Shown piece after piece: positions 42,607 to 57,000 of a DNA stretch of 64,000 bases. How positions within the stretch are numbered: the stretch's first letter is position 1; each line of letters starts with the position of its first letter. Position numbers and translations under genes: made by a program. The notes under the pieces were generated by a model. It worked only from the letters and a program-made list of their open reading frames with translations, had not been told where the DNA came from and ran no database searches. Origin of the DNA: Prochilodus magdalenae (Eukaryota > Chordata > Actinopteri > Characiformes > Prochilodontidae); the NCBI GenBank assembly GCA_024036415.1, contig JAMWET010001633.1, forward strand, positions 432,001-496,000, read 5' to 3'.

Positions 42607-45600
42607 CTAGCAAAACAAAATGGAGGGAGATGACTAGTTAATTAGGAAATTGCTCATCTCTCCGGTGCAGCTCAGGCTACTAGACCTCTTTGATGGTCGT
42701 AAGTCATTCTGATCGTGTCCATACTGGGAATTCAGTGTATAAGCTGATTTCTCTATGGGAAAAATGAATGGCGTTTTCAAAAATCACAGTTATATATGAT
42801 GAGGTGGCCATTCTTATAGCCTTTTCACACCAAGCACAATTAATTTAGACAAAAGGGTGATTTTAAACATAGTGGGACCTTCACTCACTCGAGGGAAGCC
42901 ATAAGCCAGGGAAGATAATAGTTTAAGGTTATTTGTGGGCCTGAATAGACTTGAATGCACCTAAAGGAACGGCTGTTTACTGTCACTGCAACCTACACAT
43001 CGTCAATCCCCAGCTTTTCAGGTCATCATGCTGCTGGTTGTACAGGCTCCCGTTCTCAGCTACAAGCAAGTTTTGCTACCATCTAGATGTATAGATCAAA
43101 ACGGTCTGCCTGGATTTGAACTCAATGCAGGAAATCAACACAGCATCGCAGTCCATCACTGGACTTGGTGTGAAAGATGGCATTAATATACATGTGTTTA
43201 AAACTCCATGTGTATTCTTTCTGTGTGAAGAGGCAGCAGGCATGCATGTGTGCAGCAGTGTTTGCTTGTATACAACATGTGACAATGTTGTGACAACATA
43301 TCGTTTTGAAGCCCACAACATTTTTGTTGACACAACGTAACACGACATTGTCAGTACTGTCACGACCTCCTAGAATCCTTCAGACGTTCCATTATTTTGG
43401 CCTTGAATGCCCTGGAGTTTGCTAACAGGTAGTCATAATATCATATGACAACGTTACTTAACAGAGACAACATAAACCGTACCACCTTACTAAATTTGTA
43501 TTTGTAAGAAAGCAGAAATTCAAAAAAGATATATTTACAGCCAAGCGTATCACGTTTCCAACAGGGCGAGATATCAGCGGTTTCTGAAAATGCCATTCAG
43601 TTTTCTCAAAAAGAATACCATCTCAGACCCAGAATTCCTTATATAGGATGACTCCTAATTTGCTGATTTAAATAGCTAAAATGCTAACTAATGCTAAAAT
43701 AAACTAAAATGATATTCAAGAAATATAAATGCACATTGGGTCCAGAACATACAATTTTGTGTTATTTTGTGAAAATCTTCTGGTGAACTGGATCCATTTT
43801 ATATTGTGATGAGAAAAATATAGCAGCAAATATTTTATCATAAGTTCTCCCTGGAAACGGTACCGAAATGAAACTAATTTACTGAAAACACAGACTAAAA
43901 AACAAACCTTCCATCATCTGTCCTAATATTTTATTTTTTTTATTTAGTTTTAATGGAAAACAGCTGTAATTAACTGTGTGACTGTGTAAAGTGTACAGTC
44001 TAACTGGGAGAGCTGTATTTATCACCACATCTCATTTTAACATTACAAGTTCATCAGTGATGCCAGGCTGGTTCTTCATACTTCAAATCAGTTACAGGCT
44101 TTGCAGCAATTTTGATTATTGCGGCTATAGAAAGTCACGACTTCACGAAATGCACATGCTTGGTTGTAAAATTAAAAAAGATATGTTTTTACATAGTAAC
44201 CTATATTAACCTGAAGAAAACACAATTAATGAGGAAACCCCTTTTATGATGGCATTGCAGACCTGCTCAGACCAGCTTTGACTGCCCTGTGTTCAGAAAT
44301 GGCACTTTAAGATCCACAAAAGTTTTAAGGCAGGTACAAAACAGGACAGGGGTATAAAATGATTTAGATTTTCAGCCTTGACTGCTATTAAAATGTAAAA
44401 AAAGCTCATTGTGGAACATGCTTTAAAGCTTTCCGCCCTTTGGTAAGACCAGAAAAACTGGGGTTTCAGTCCATCCTTCCACTGTGAGAAGACAACTCAA
44501 CGCTATGGGTCAGAAAGGATGTGCAGCTGTCAGGAAGCCCCTCACTGAGAAACGGATATAGAGATATCAAACATATATGATGCTGGAGTCCTTAGAGCAA
44601 TGGGCTGACCATCCCAGAGTCCAGACCTCCACATCAATTAATGTGTTTTGATTGTGAGTAGGAAAAGATGCTAAACCAACTTCCGAGACTGAACTTTGTA
44701 GATGTGCTACATATTTATTTTGCTCAATTTTTTTTTACAAATTTTGTTTAGTTGTTGAGGCTTCTTGTGTAATCTTCTGTTAAATGTAAAAACATATACA
44801 AGATGTGCGTAATTGAATTAAATGAATGAAACTGAAATGCCTCTAACACCATGCATCATTCAATATGTCAACATTTGCATATAAATGCATGAATATACTA
44901 CTGATACATAACTGAATGACATTTTAATATTAAATTTGGAACTTAAGTATCTAAAGGTTGTACATTGTATCTCATTTGGCAAAATGGGTAACAATTTGGT
45001 GACTTTCTATAAACATAGCATAACAGGTGGTTTTCCAGGTCCTGCTACATTCTCACAAAGATTGGCAGACACTTTTGTGTTTGTGACAGATCAATGAACA
45101 AGAAAATAATAAAAATCCTCAAAGAATAAAAAAGCTAGGCCGAGTACACAGCTGTAGCAGGACTGTGCATGTTCCCATTTAGGCCCGGACACACTAAGTA
45201 GTTTTTGCTCTGATGTTTGACAATGTCACTGACGGCTCCTCCCTGAAAAGATTTACAAAACACAAGAGGGCATTTTAAACAGGTATTCCAGTGTATGTTG
45301 TTTGGCCAAATGTATGCAGACACCTTATCATTGAATGTACACAAGCATTTTAGACATTACATTCCAAAACAAAGAGCATTTATCACGGAGTCGACCCCTA
45401 CTTGGCAGCTATAACAGTTTCATGAAGAGTCATATACAGTCTCCTTTATGAATGGCTTCCACTAGATTTTGGGTGTTTGTTGGAATTTATGTCCATTCAG
45501 TAACTGAAGCATTTGTGAAGTCATTTGACATTCCCGTAACACTGGGGAGCAAACGTAGTCAACCCCAAATATAAATGTGGCTGTAGTGATTGTAGTGGGG

Positions 45601-48600
45601 TATGTTTTCAACAGAATGAGCCTCAGAAAGTTAAAATATACAGGTCTTAGATTAATAAAAGATAAACTCGCTTTAGAGGATCAGTTTTAGAGTGAGATAG
45701 CCGAGGGGAGCTAACAGCTAGGCTAACCGTATCTCAGGTGAAATAAGTGGTGTTAGCAGCAGCTAGCTCTAAACAGTGGATACAGTAATAACAGCTCTGA
45801 GGTAAATGTGGGTGTAGTGATTGTAGTGGGGTCTATTTAATCAGAATGAGCCTCAGAAAGTTAAAATATACAGGTCTGAAGATTAATAAAAGATGAACTC
45901 GCTTTAGAGGATCAGTTTTAGAGTGAAGTAGCTGAGGATAGCTAACAGCTAGGCTAACCATATTTCAGTGAACTGAGCAGCGTTAGCAGCAGCTAGCTCT
46001 AAACAGTGGATACAGTAATAACAGCTCTGAGGTAAATGTGGGTGTAGTGATTGTAGTGGGGTCTATTTAATCAGAATGAGCCTCAGAAAGTTAAAATATA
46101 CAGGTCTGAAGATTAATAAAAGATGAACTCGCTTTAGAGGATCAGTTCTAGAGTGAGATAGCCGAGGGGAGCTAACAGCTAGGCTAACCGTATCTCAGGT
46201 GAACTGAGCAGTGTTAGCAGCAGCTAGCTCTAAACAGTGGATACAGTTATAACAGCTCTGAGGTAAATGTGAGGTAACTGGTCATGTGACGGTATTGATA
46301 TACTACACTGCAGGTCAGAACTTGTTACTGTACTGCATACCACACACAGGGGGGCGTATACAGTATGCAGTACATACTACTGTAGGTTGCAGTGTGCAGT
46401 ATAGTAGTGTGCCATTTCAAATACAGCCATTGTCAATCATGGCAGTACCCAAAAATGCCTAGGGGTGATTACATGTTTGATATTTTCGTCTCGCTGTTTT
46501 AGTGGAAAGCAATAAAAGGCACAGCTTGTATGCTTTCATGAAAGTAGCTCAAACGTCAGGAGTAAAATATAGCCCAAATCTGCTGTTTCATATATCGTCC
46601 CTTATGAGAGTCTCAGGAGGATAAGCAGCTTTGGCGTGTTTCTTTTGTCACGAGACTCAGAGAAACAGACTGATTTGTCACGTATGCTTAGTGTATCCAG
46701 GCTTTTAGAAAAACAAATTGCACCCTGCTGGAGACTGCTGTTTTGAGATACCATATAAAATCATTTTTATATAGAAATAAGGTCACACTAACAGGCTAAG
46801 GACAAAATATTAAAGCCCAATTCCACCATGTAAGAGAAAAAAAAACATCACATGCTTTTCTCCTTGTCGAAATAACACTGCCCAGTCAAAGGTTCAGACA
46901 CAGCTGCTAATAGAAGGTTTTCTTATTTTGACCTTTTGGTTGTTTTTTTTTAGCACTCCGCCAAAATGGAACATTTGGTGGCATAGAATTTTGATTTTTT
47001 AAAAATAAATTCCCTGATTTAGCCGTGACCTTTTAGGTAGGTCTCCCCCAAATCACCCAATACTATCAGCACTAGGAGGGTGAAGACTAGGACATACTCC
47101 TTCCTCCTCATGTTTTGAACTGCTGCGTACACAGTGTCATTTGACACATGTCTATGGGCTTGGATGAAAGCGCTGTTATGTCAGCTAACAGATGCCTGAG
47201 CTGGCTAGCATCATGCTGAGCGAGGGGGGAGAGGGAGGAATCACCCACAGAGAGCAAGGCCAAGTATACTATCATGGAGTAAGCACCTCAGATGGCTGAA
47301 GCATCACTGGGGATCACACCCACAGTCTCCTGATGATAGGGCCAGTGCTTAGATGGCTGGTGTACTTTACCATTTCAGGACAGTGTCAAGTAATGTCAGC
47401 ATTGTGAGAATATAAGCTATTATTTCACCATTTAAAGTCCCAACATTGAGAGCGTAAGTCATTATTTAAAGTAAAAGTCAAATCTTTCATGTAATAAATT
47501 TAATATTTATGTTGGAATTGGCCCTAAATAACAAAAACATCTACATCCTTTGCTATATATGCTACAGATTTACCCCTACTAAAAGAGAAATATTATGTAT
47601 ATATAACTGTTTAATATTTCATGTTCAAAATGAATGCATTTCAGGCATCATATTGCATCACCAATTAGACCTTGCAATGAGGGAGATCTCAAGGCAGATT
47701 TGGAGGGCATTTGTACCGAACCAGTTTGGCACTCCAGAAGGATCTCAAACAAACCCAGCGTTCCTTCACAGTTCATATATAGTGCTCTACATACAGGATT
47801 TGCTCATTTTGGAGTAAGCTGTTTGAACAGGACAGTCCTTGAGACCTCAGAGAGCAGCTACTTAAATAGGGAAGGCTGGGGCCCCAGCAACTTTACCAGC
47901 CCATGTAGACGGGTGAGCTGTGGCTGTCTGGATGCAGCTTGTTACCTTCAGACAGGACGCTGACTGCATCAGACGGTTGGTGGTTTCCGTTTCCCGTCAG
48001 CTTCTTTCCCTCCTGAACGTGGCTTTGGTACAGCAATGTGGAGGCCACCATGGTGTTGTATCCTCCGGCCGTCACCAGTGAGGTGGAGGCGGAGTCCCAG
48101 GCCAGCTCACGCCGCTGCTGCAGACTCAGATCCACATCCACCCCCGTCCAGCCATGGAAGGCCAGTGTGTTGAGGAAAGCCTGCATTGGGTTCAGGATGC
48201 CCTGCAGAAACATAACCAGCAGAGCTGTGAAGTCCAGGTCTGCATTCCCATATGACTTTTGCGGGATCCGCGGGTCCCACCACAGTGTTTTGCAGAGCAG
48301 TCTATATGAAATGATGGTAAACACACGATCCAGAAGGAATCAACCGACAGGAATGAAACCTGGTGGGTGGGTTTGACAAGTTTAGCGCTCAGCCGCGCAC
48401 ATAAGCAAGAACAGGCCTTATTGCTATACCTGATGTGATGCCCTCCATGAGTCATCCTGTTAGTTTCAGTACCGCTGGCAGACGGCTGCATGATGCAGTA
48501 CTATGTGCATGTAGAATGTTACAACCACTGTCCTCAACACCACGTCAACTTCGCCAAAGGCTGCAAGGGTGTCGTGCCAGACTGTCATGGAGTCATGACT

Positions 48601-51600
48601 CAGAATAGCAGCAGGTCATCTTCAGTGATGAGTCCTGCTTTTGGCTTGGTGGAGATGACCAACGAATCCGTGTGTGGAGTCACCATGGTCAGCTCCAAGA
48701 AGAGCGCTTTGTTGTCATGTGCTACATGTCCAAAAGGTCTGGTGTCACTCCACCTTCACCTCTACCGCACTATTTGCAGGAACTGTGTGATAGTATCTTC
48801 CATCCCAATAGCACTGTAGTCCCACACTTCCTTCTGGTCGGAGCTCTTTCTTGACAAAGAGTGTAATTATAAAGACTGTAATTAGCTACTTCTTATAGTT
48901 AGCAATAAGCAACACAATTGCCCTATTGTGCTACAGAAACGGCAGAGCCTATAGGGCTGTATTCTCTGTGAAGTGATTTGAAGCTCTCACATATGAGCCT
49001 GTAAAGACTAATCCTCCCTGAAATTCATTCATTTTGAAGGCATATTCTACAGTGACCTTGAAGATGACTCAGCCAGATTTCAGAAGCACAGCTGTTTTAT
49101 AAACTGAGTTTGAATGAACTGTCGATTTGAACCCACCATGATGAACCAGGTGATGAGAGCTGCGTTGCGTACGTTTTTCAGCTCGCTGACTTTAATGTCG
49201 GTTTGCATCTCCAGATAAAAGAGAAGAGTCTCGTTGATGAGGTTGGGCAGCCAGCTAGCAGGAGAGAGGGGAAGAAATAAGGCCTTCATATCAGCCAGAA
49301 ATAAAACATTCATATCTGCCAAAAGCAATTAATTATGAAGAAGCAAATCAAACAGGAGGCAGCCAAAGCAGTCCCATTCAAATTCAAATGATATGCTAAA
49401 AGTGTCTTATTGTACTGAGCTGCATGCAGACACTAATAATGTGTTTCTTTGATATTCTAATTGCTGAATTTCATAAACAGAGATCAACAGAGAGAGGAAG
49501 AATGAAAAATAATTGCTATCAAACTAACAGCATGCATCCCACAATAAATAGTAATATTTCAGGACAGTAATACTGATAGTAACAATGATTCAGTCCAATC
49601 AAAACAAGCTCTGACAGATTTGTAAGCCAACAGTGTGTTAGCTTTAGTAATAAAAACTTTATTAATGGAAACTTTAACTTTAATGACTTTGTATAGATCT
49701 GTATTAATGCTAGTTATTTAGTCATTTACAGATGACCATTTATTACTTATTACAGTCAGGTCCATAAGTATTTAGATGCTGACAAGGTTATTGTTATAAG
49801 CTGTGTGCTTAAAATGTACTGGTGCTGAAATTAAACAATCAGTCTGCTTTAATGATACTTACATCCAAATCAGAAGATGGGTGTTGAAATTACAATCCAT
49901 ATTAATATACAGCCATCCCTCCCATTTTAGGGGGAACAAATTAAAAATCATAAATGAAATTGTGATTTTTATTGACTGGTTGCAAATCCTATACAGTCAA
50001 CTGGCTTCCTGTGGAACCTATAGACATCAAAAGTTACTGAGTGTCCCTGGGGATATTCCAAGACTTGCTTGTTCCCTATAAATATAAAAGTCCAGCTCAC
50101 TCTTTCCAGTCTTTCGGACTTGTTTGGGATATTTTCATTGTTGTGTTTATGTGTGGTCAGTGTACACTACTGAAAACATAATTATGTAATACTACTATAC
50201 TAATATAATAATAATATTTTTAACAAGGTTATTGTTCATCAACTTTATTTAAATATATTGTGATATTAAATTTTATTAGTCTCAAAGGGTAGACTATTGA
50301 GGACTCCATCCACAAACTGTGTGTGGGTGGAGAGCTGAAATGGGTATGAACAAGTCTCACCAAATGAAAAACACCAGGAGGATTTTGAAGAAGCGTATTT
50401 TGATCTCGGTTCCCAGGCGCCGTTCGTTTTCTGTGTAGATGCCCTGCCGGCCCTTCAGGAGTGACGTAACTGTGGAGAAACGAGAGGAACCATAGTCACT
50501 AGTGGCCTATGTGGCCAATCGCAGATGACAGCGGGCTCGGTATGTAGCGTAGCTGGCATAAGAATCAGTTTCACCCCTGTCCAGTCAAATCTTGCTAAAG
50601 GTACTGATGCTGATTGAACCGAAAAGGCCACTTCTAAGTTCTTTTGGATCAAACCCAGGAGGAAATGAAAACTAAGTCTTGCTTGTTAATTACATCATCA
50701 GGTGATGCTTTTATAATTGAATAGTTGCTAATGAGGTCATTAATGGAAGTTAGTGGCTCAACTTTTGCTCATGAGCAAGTTTAGTACATTTGAAATATCA
50801 CGGAAGATCAGAACGATGTGTTTGGATACGACTTTCACTTACATAATCCTTGAACAGAGATCCTAAAAATAACTGTAGAATACTGCATTAACGTAAATAG
50901 TGACCGCAGTAAAAATACTTAGATTAGAAATACAAACAAAGAAGAAGCTCAAAAAACTACTTGTAACTTATACTACTGAGTAACTTATAAAACAGCAAAG
51001 GAACTTAGAACTTTAGAAGGTCCAGCATCTGTCAGCACAGGAACTACAAGTACACAGGAACTACTGCAGTTACATTTTGGCAATTGAATCTCTAGAATAG
51101 AACAGACGCTCTATTTAAGGTGGAATGGGAAATTTGTAATAAGATGCTGGTGAATTAGAATACCCACAGAAGCTGACAATGGTTAGCCAAATGGACACAT
51201 CTGTGAAGAGCTGCATAAATGGCTAACAAAAAAAAAGTATCTCCATTTTTTTTTTGACTTTTGGCCTATCCTGTACAAGCTGCTGTTTACACTATGTGAA
51301 AATTTCATGATGAATAGACCAACAGAAACTGCACAAAATCCCGTGGAAAAAAGTCTAGTTCCACTGACTTCTGGTTCCGCTGCCCTCTCCTGTAAAGTTG
51401 GAGATGTTTTTTTTTGGACAGCGACAACATGTACATTTTTCCAAATTTAAGAAGATACATTTATACAGTGTGTAAATGTGTCATCATTCTGTTCTGTTTT
51501 AAACACGGAAATACATTGATAAACCACTTAATAACCCAAAGAATCAGAGATGGATAATTCATTATGATGGCTGCTTAACAATACATGAGCATTAAACTCT

Positions 51601-54036
51601 TATTGCTATGGTTTTTAGTCATAACTACATAATAAATTGTCTTGTCATAGTATTTGAATACTAACAGTTTACTGTTTACTATTAAAAATAAAAAATTCAA
51701 CAAAAAAGTCAACACTCCTCCAGGTGCACAGCTGTTATTTGGTTATGCAGCTGTGGAGCAACTCACCAGCGGCCACTGTGCGGGTGAACAGGATGGGGTT
51801 AACCAGGAGAACCAGCAGCAAAGGGGCATAGGTCGTAACATAGTGTGGAATGGCGTGCTGAAGGCCATTCTCACAGCTGCGAACAACAGATTACATGAGA
51901 TGTCAGTGGAGGATGACGATGAGTGATAACATGAGAATAACAGAGCTAACCTGAGGACAAGGGCTAGCTAATTTTCAGTAACTATGATGAATTACCAATA
52001 AATATTATTAATAAAGTTTTTATTATTAAGTAACTACTAGTAATAATACTAGCAATACTTTTCCATGGTCATAAACTGAGTAATTACTAGTAATTATTTA
52101 GTAACAATTGTCAAGTAATAATTGTCTTTAGAACAGGGACATTAAGATGAGGACAGCAGAGCTAACGGGTGGACAAATGTACTAAAAACAGGACAAGTAA
52201 GCTATGAGGTCATGGGCAAATGAGCTAACATCTGTACAAAGAAGCTAACATTAGCACAGCATCTATGTGCTTACATATTGACAAGGAACTAACATCAGGG
52301 CAAGGAAGATAATATTAGGATGTCACAAATGTGCTAACATCAGGACAGCACAGTTGTGCTAGCATCAGGATAAGGAAGCTAACATCAGGACAGCACAGTT
52401 GTGCTAGCATCAGGATAAGGAAGCTAACATCAGGACAACACAGTTGTGCTAGCATCAGGATAAGGAAGCTAACATCAGGACAACACAGTTGTGCTAGCAT
52501 CAGGATAAGGAAGCTAACATCAGGACAACACAGTTGTGCTAGCATCAGGATAAGGAAGCTAACATCAGGACAGCACAGTTGTGCTAGTTTTAGGATAAGG
52601 AAGCTGACATCAGGACAACACAGTTGTGCTAGCATCAGGTTAAGGAAGCTAATATCAAGACAGCACATTTGTGCTAGCATCAGGATAAGGAAGCTAACAT
52701 CAGGACAGCACAGTTGTGCTAGTATCAGCATAAGGAAGCTAACATCAGGACAACACAGTTGTGCTAGCATCAGGATAAGGAAGCTAACATCAGGACAGCA
52801 CAGTTGTGCTAGCATCAGGATACAGGAGCTAACATCAGGACAGCACAGTTGTGCTAGCATCAGGATAAGGAAGCTAACATCAGGACAACACAGTTGTGCT
52901 AGCATCAGGACAAGGAAGCATCAGGATACAAGAGTTAACAAAGGGCTCCTATTAACTCAGCCTGCTTAATAAAGCTTTAAGTGAAGTGAAGCTTGTGAAG
53001 AAATTAGTAAGCTAGGAAAATGAAATCGTAAGATTAGTAAATAGTACATTCAGCAGTTTATAGTTAAAGAATCAATGTTGTGCCATCCTGGTCCCTTGAT
53101 CATCTTTTAAGAAAACCTGAAGAAGAAACTGCACATGTGTGAACTTCATAATCTAAAGGATCTAGAGGGATTCTGTATGTGTTCTCCAGTCTCATTAAGC
53201 ATGTTATAAGAAGACTCAGAGGTGTTATCTTTGTAAAGATGGTACTAAATGAAAGGGTGCTAAATGCGCTTATGAAAACTGCTTATTTAATGAAAATAAT
53301 ATTTTTATTTTCTGTCATGAATAATACGTTACATAAAGATTAGATTTTTGTTATGAATGAAAAAGCAAAATGGTAATGATGAAAATTAAAAAGCCTCCTG
53401 TATATACATATAAAAATACAACACAAATATGATCTGCTCTGATCTGATCCGATGAATCTGATTTACTCATTAACTGTAAATCAGTCTAGTAGCTGAACCT
53501 TAGTAAGATCCCATTTGGTCACTAACACATAAGGTTGAGTTATGCTGACTCGTGATGTGTGCAGGCTCTGCTAGCACCATGAGCAACAGTCTTTAATGTG
53601 TGCTAAAGTTCTTCACTGTTTTTTGGTGCAGTAGATGTGACGTACCTGGAGATGGAGGGATAGTAGAGCATAGCAACCCCCTCCACACAGAGCAGCACAG
53701 CCAGCCCCCAGGTGATCATGTGATACAGCACGATGGTGCTAGAGAAAGTCACAGTGCAGTCATAAAGGAGAGAGAGAGAGACAGAGAGAGAGGGAGAGGG
53801 GATTCAGCCTTCAGCAGAAAGTTAAACACATCTTCATCTCCTCTTGTTCAGTACAAAGGATCTTTGTGAAGGGATGAAACACTTGCACTTTGGTTTTGCC
53901 TACAATGTGGGGTCCTCACATAGTAACTTCTTAAACCTGAAATTATTTGGTTTCTACAAAGAATTATTCAGTAACTGCTATAAATGATTCAGTATCCACC
54001 TTAAATTATTCAGCAACTACTTTTAATTATTTAGGA

Positions 54037-54088
<52 letters not shown>

Positions 54089-57000
54089 TAGGATTTAAAT
54101 TGATTAACTATTTTCTTTAAATCAGCCTGCTAGGTAATAGCACTATTAACTGATAATAACTACTAAAATGTTTTTTCTGTATCCACAAGTGACTCAATAT
54201 CTACTATAAATTACTACAAGTGGTCATTTTTAATATCTAGGATGAACTGTTAGTAACTATTATTGACATAGTTTCTTTCATTAAGTAGCTACTATTAAAA
54301 ATACTAAGAACAATATTCTGTGCTATAAATGATTGAGTAACTATGATTATTGATGAATTGTCAGCTATTTAGAAATGGTTATTTATTCAGTACCTACAAT
54401 CAATAATATTTTAGTAATTATTTAGAAACTACTCCAGAAACAACAATTCAACATTTCTTAAAAATTATTCAAAAATGGCTTAATGAACTCCCTTCCTAAA
54501 TTTCTGCTGTAAAACAACATTATCCTTTGATGGCAGTGTACAGACCTGATCCCTGCAGATCGCTTAACCACTAAGAAGACGTCTACTGCATAACAGAACA
54601 TCCACCAGAAGGAGGCGCTGAAGAACAACTGGATCCACATCTGGTGGAGATAATACAAACTTGTAATGGTGCTCAGTGCACAAACACAGTAAACAGTAGG
54701 AAAGGTTTAGTCTGCTGAGGCTCTATTTTAACCCCCCTGTAGAACAATCCTACAGACACTCACATACATACTAACATACGCATACCAGCGTGCTGAGAAA
54801 CTAAGTAGTAACTTGTTATAGGAGTCAGTGAAGACCTCTTGTGTAATGGCTTTTTACTTAGTGACTCATTTAGCTGCCAATTGTTTCATCTAAATGGGCC
54901 AAAAGTGAAATTATTTTAGGCACAATGTGGGTATGGGTCAAAGGTTTGGAATCTGAGCTTTCCACACAGTTGTTTCACTGAGCTGTGAGTCAGAAAAACA
55001 CCATAAAATGACAGCGTGATTTCGTTAGGACCTGCACTAAAGCATAAAAAACATTATAAATGGAACAATTATAATGAAAACCAAAAGCTGTCCCCAAACA
55101 TTTGACACAGCATCTGCATGTATGTATGTATTTAAGAGGAACATGGACATACAGCGCTGCCTACACAGAAGACCTCCGGCCAGACCTCGCTGCTGTTGGC
55201 TGTGGAGATGTTGCTGATGAGACTGGGCAGGCCAAGCCATACAGACGATCTTACGATGATTCCTGCACGAACACCAAAGCACTATTACTGAACACAGTAG
55301 TGACCCTCCCATCCAGATTTCTGCCCTTTCTGCAGGCCAGTGGCTGGACTGAAATGGACTCTGTAACTGTAATCCTTCTGTAACTCTGTGGTCAGATTAA
55401 CTTTCTAAAATTGTCTGTAAAAGATAACGTCCAGTAAACTGTGTTTTTGTCAAGTATGCACAAATTCCCAAAGATAACAGCGCACACTTTGCACAACATC
55501 AGATTTGAACACTGGGTGGAGCAGTGGCCTATTTAATAAAGGCTGAAGAGACTGTCCATCATTCACTGAATCCCTGTAAACATCAATAGAGCTGTAGAAT
55601 TGATGGCTCAATTGATGGATTTCAATCAGCATACAAAATAGTATCTTCGAAATAGTAATGGCACTTCTGGCAATGGACCTCAAAATAGAATAGAATAGAA
55701 TGGAATGGAATAGAATAGAATAGAATAGAATAGAATAGAATAGAATAGAATAGAATAGAATAGAATGGAATGGAATATAATACAATAGAATAGAATGAAA
55801 TGAAATGAAATGAAATGAAATGAAATGAAATGAAATGAAATGGAATGGAGTGAAATAGAATAGAATAGAATAGAATAGAATAGAATAGAATAGAATAGAA
55901 TAGAATAGAATAGAATAGAATGGAATGGAATGCTTTCATTGCCATTGACCTACACAATATTTAGTGCAACACTCTCCAACAAGAAACAATGAACAATAAA
56001 ATAGCAGTAATATACAGATATATAATATAGGGTTAGGGTTAGGGTTAGGGTTAGTTCAGATATTTACATATGGACAGTACACTCAATAGGAGAATGGGAA
56101 TAAACTACAAAAGTTACCATATAAATATAAATAACTAAGTTATGAATCTGTAAAGCGATGCAAATAAAGTACATGGATGTGCAAAATATGCTAAATGTAT
56201 GAGTTGACAGTGTATGGAGGTAGAATTACACTATGGATAATAATGTATAGCAGAAAGTGACTGTACATAAATGTGCAGAAATAGTAATCAGTCAGTCAGT
56301 GAGGTGTCTCTGTCACCGGTTTTCACAGTACTCTCTTTAACTTCATTAACACCTCATTCAAGTGTAAAAGCTGCTTTTTTTGGTATTTAGTCGCATTTTT
56401 ATCAGTGTCTATTTGGTGCATTTAAAAATGCCTCTTTTCCACTCTTTTAAATTGGGAAATCTTAAATATTTGTATTTTTTATATGCGTGTGTGAATAACT
56501 GACATTAAGATAGACACTTTCAAATGGTAACTGCAACACAGTAAGTATACATATAGGAGCAGGCTAATGAAAGTATACATCTGTAATAATAATGATAAGA
56601 ATAAGAATTCAGAATAATATCAACACATAAATTGGCATATCATTAGATGAGGAACACAGAGAAAACAATAATAATGTCAATGCGTAAGTGGTCTGTCCTG
56701 GCACTTCCTGTTAGGAAATTCTTCTCCACTCACCCCAGTCATACTATTATTGGGTTTGTAATCATTTCAGAACAAGTTAATAATATTAAATTTAATTTGT
56801 CATTAACCCTAATTTTAATCCTAACCCTAATCCTACTTTATCCCTTTTCCAGCCTTACTCCTAACCCTAATCTTCCCTTTATCCTATTATTAATCCTAAA
56901 ATTAATAAGATTACTTTTTTATACTAGTTTTCATACGTCCGCTTTCCAGCATCTTTCATCTCAGAAACAATTCAGCTGAAAGTGGCATGAGTGCAAATGT

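Noticed and set aside
47893..47945. Stop codon at 47893 as the gpr143 C-terminus
   Set aside because: A phase-matched donor at 47945 and a conserved STIEIH exon at 42606-42503 give a better C-tail. The read-through tail resembles nothing in the family. It could still be a minor isoform.
52315..52969. About 200-codon frames on both strands of the 45-bp array
   Set aside because: The period is a multiple of three, so any stop-free unit stays open. The sequence lies inside a gpr143 intron and both strands are equally open.
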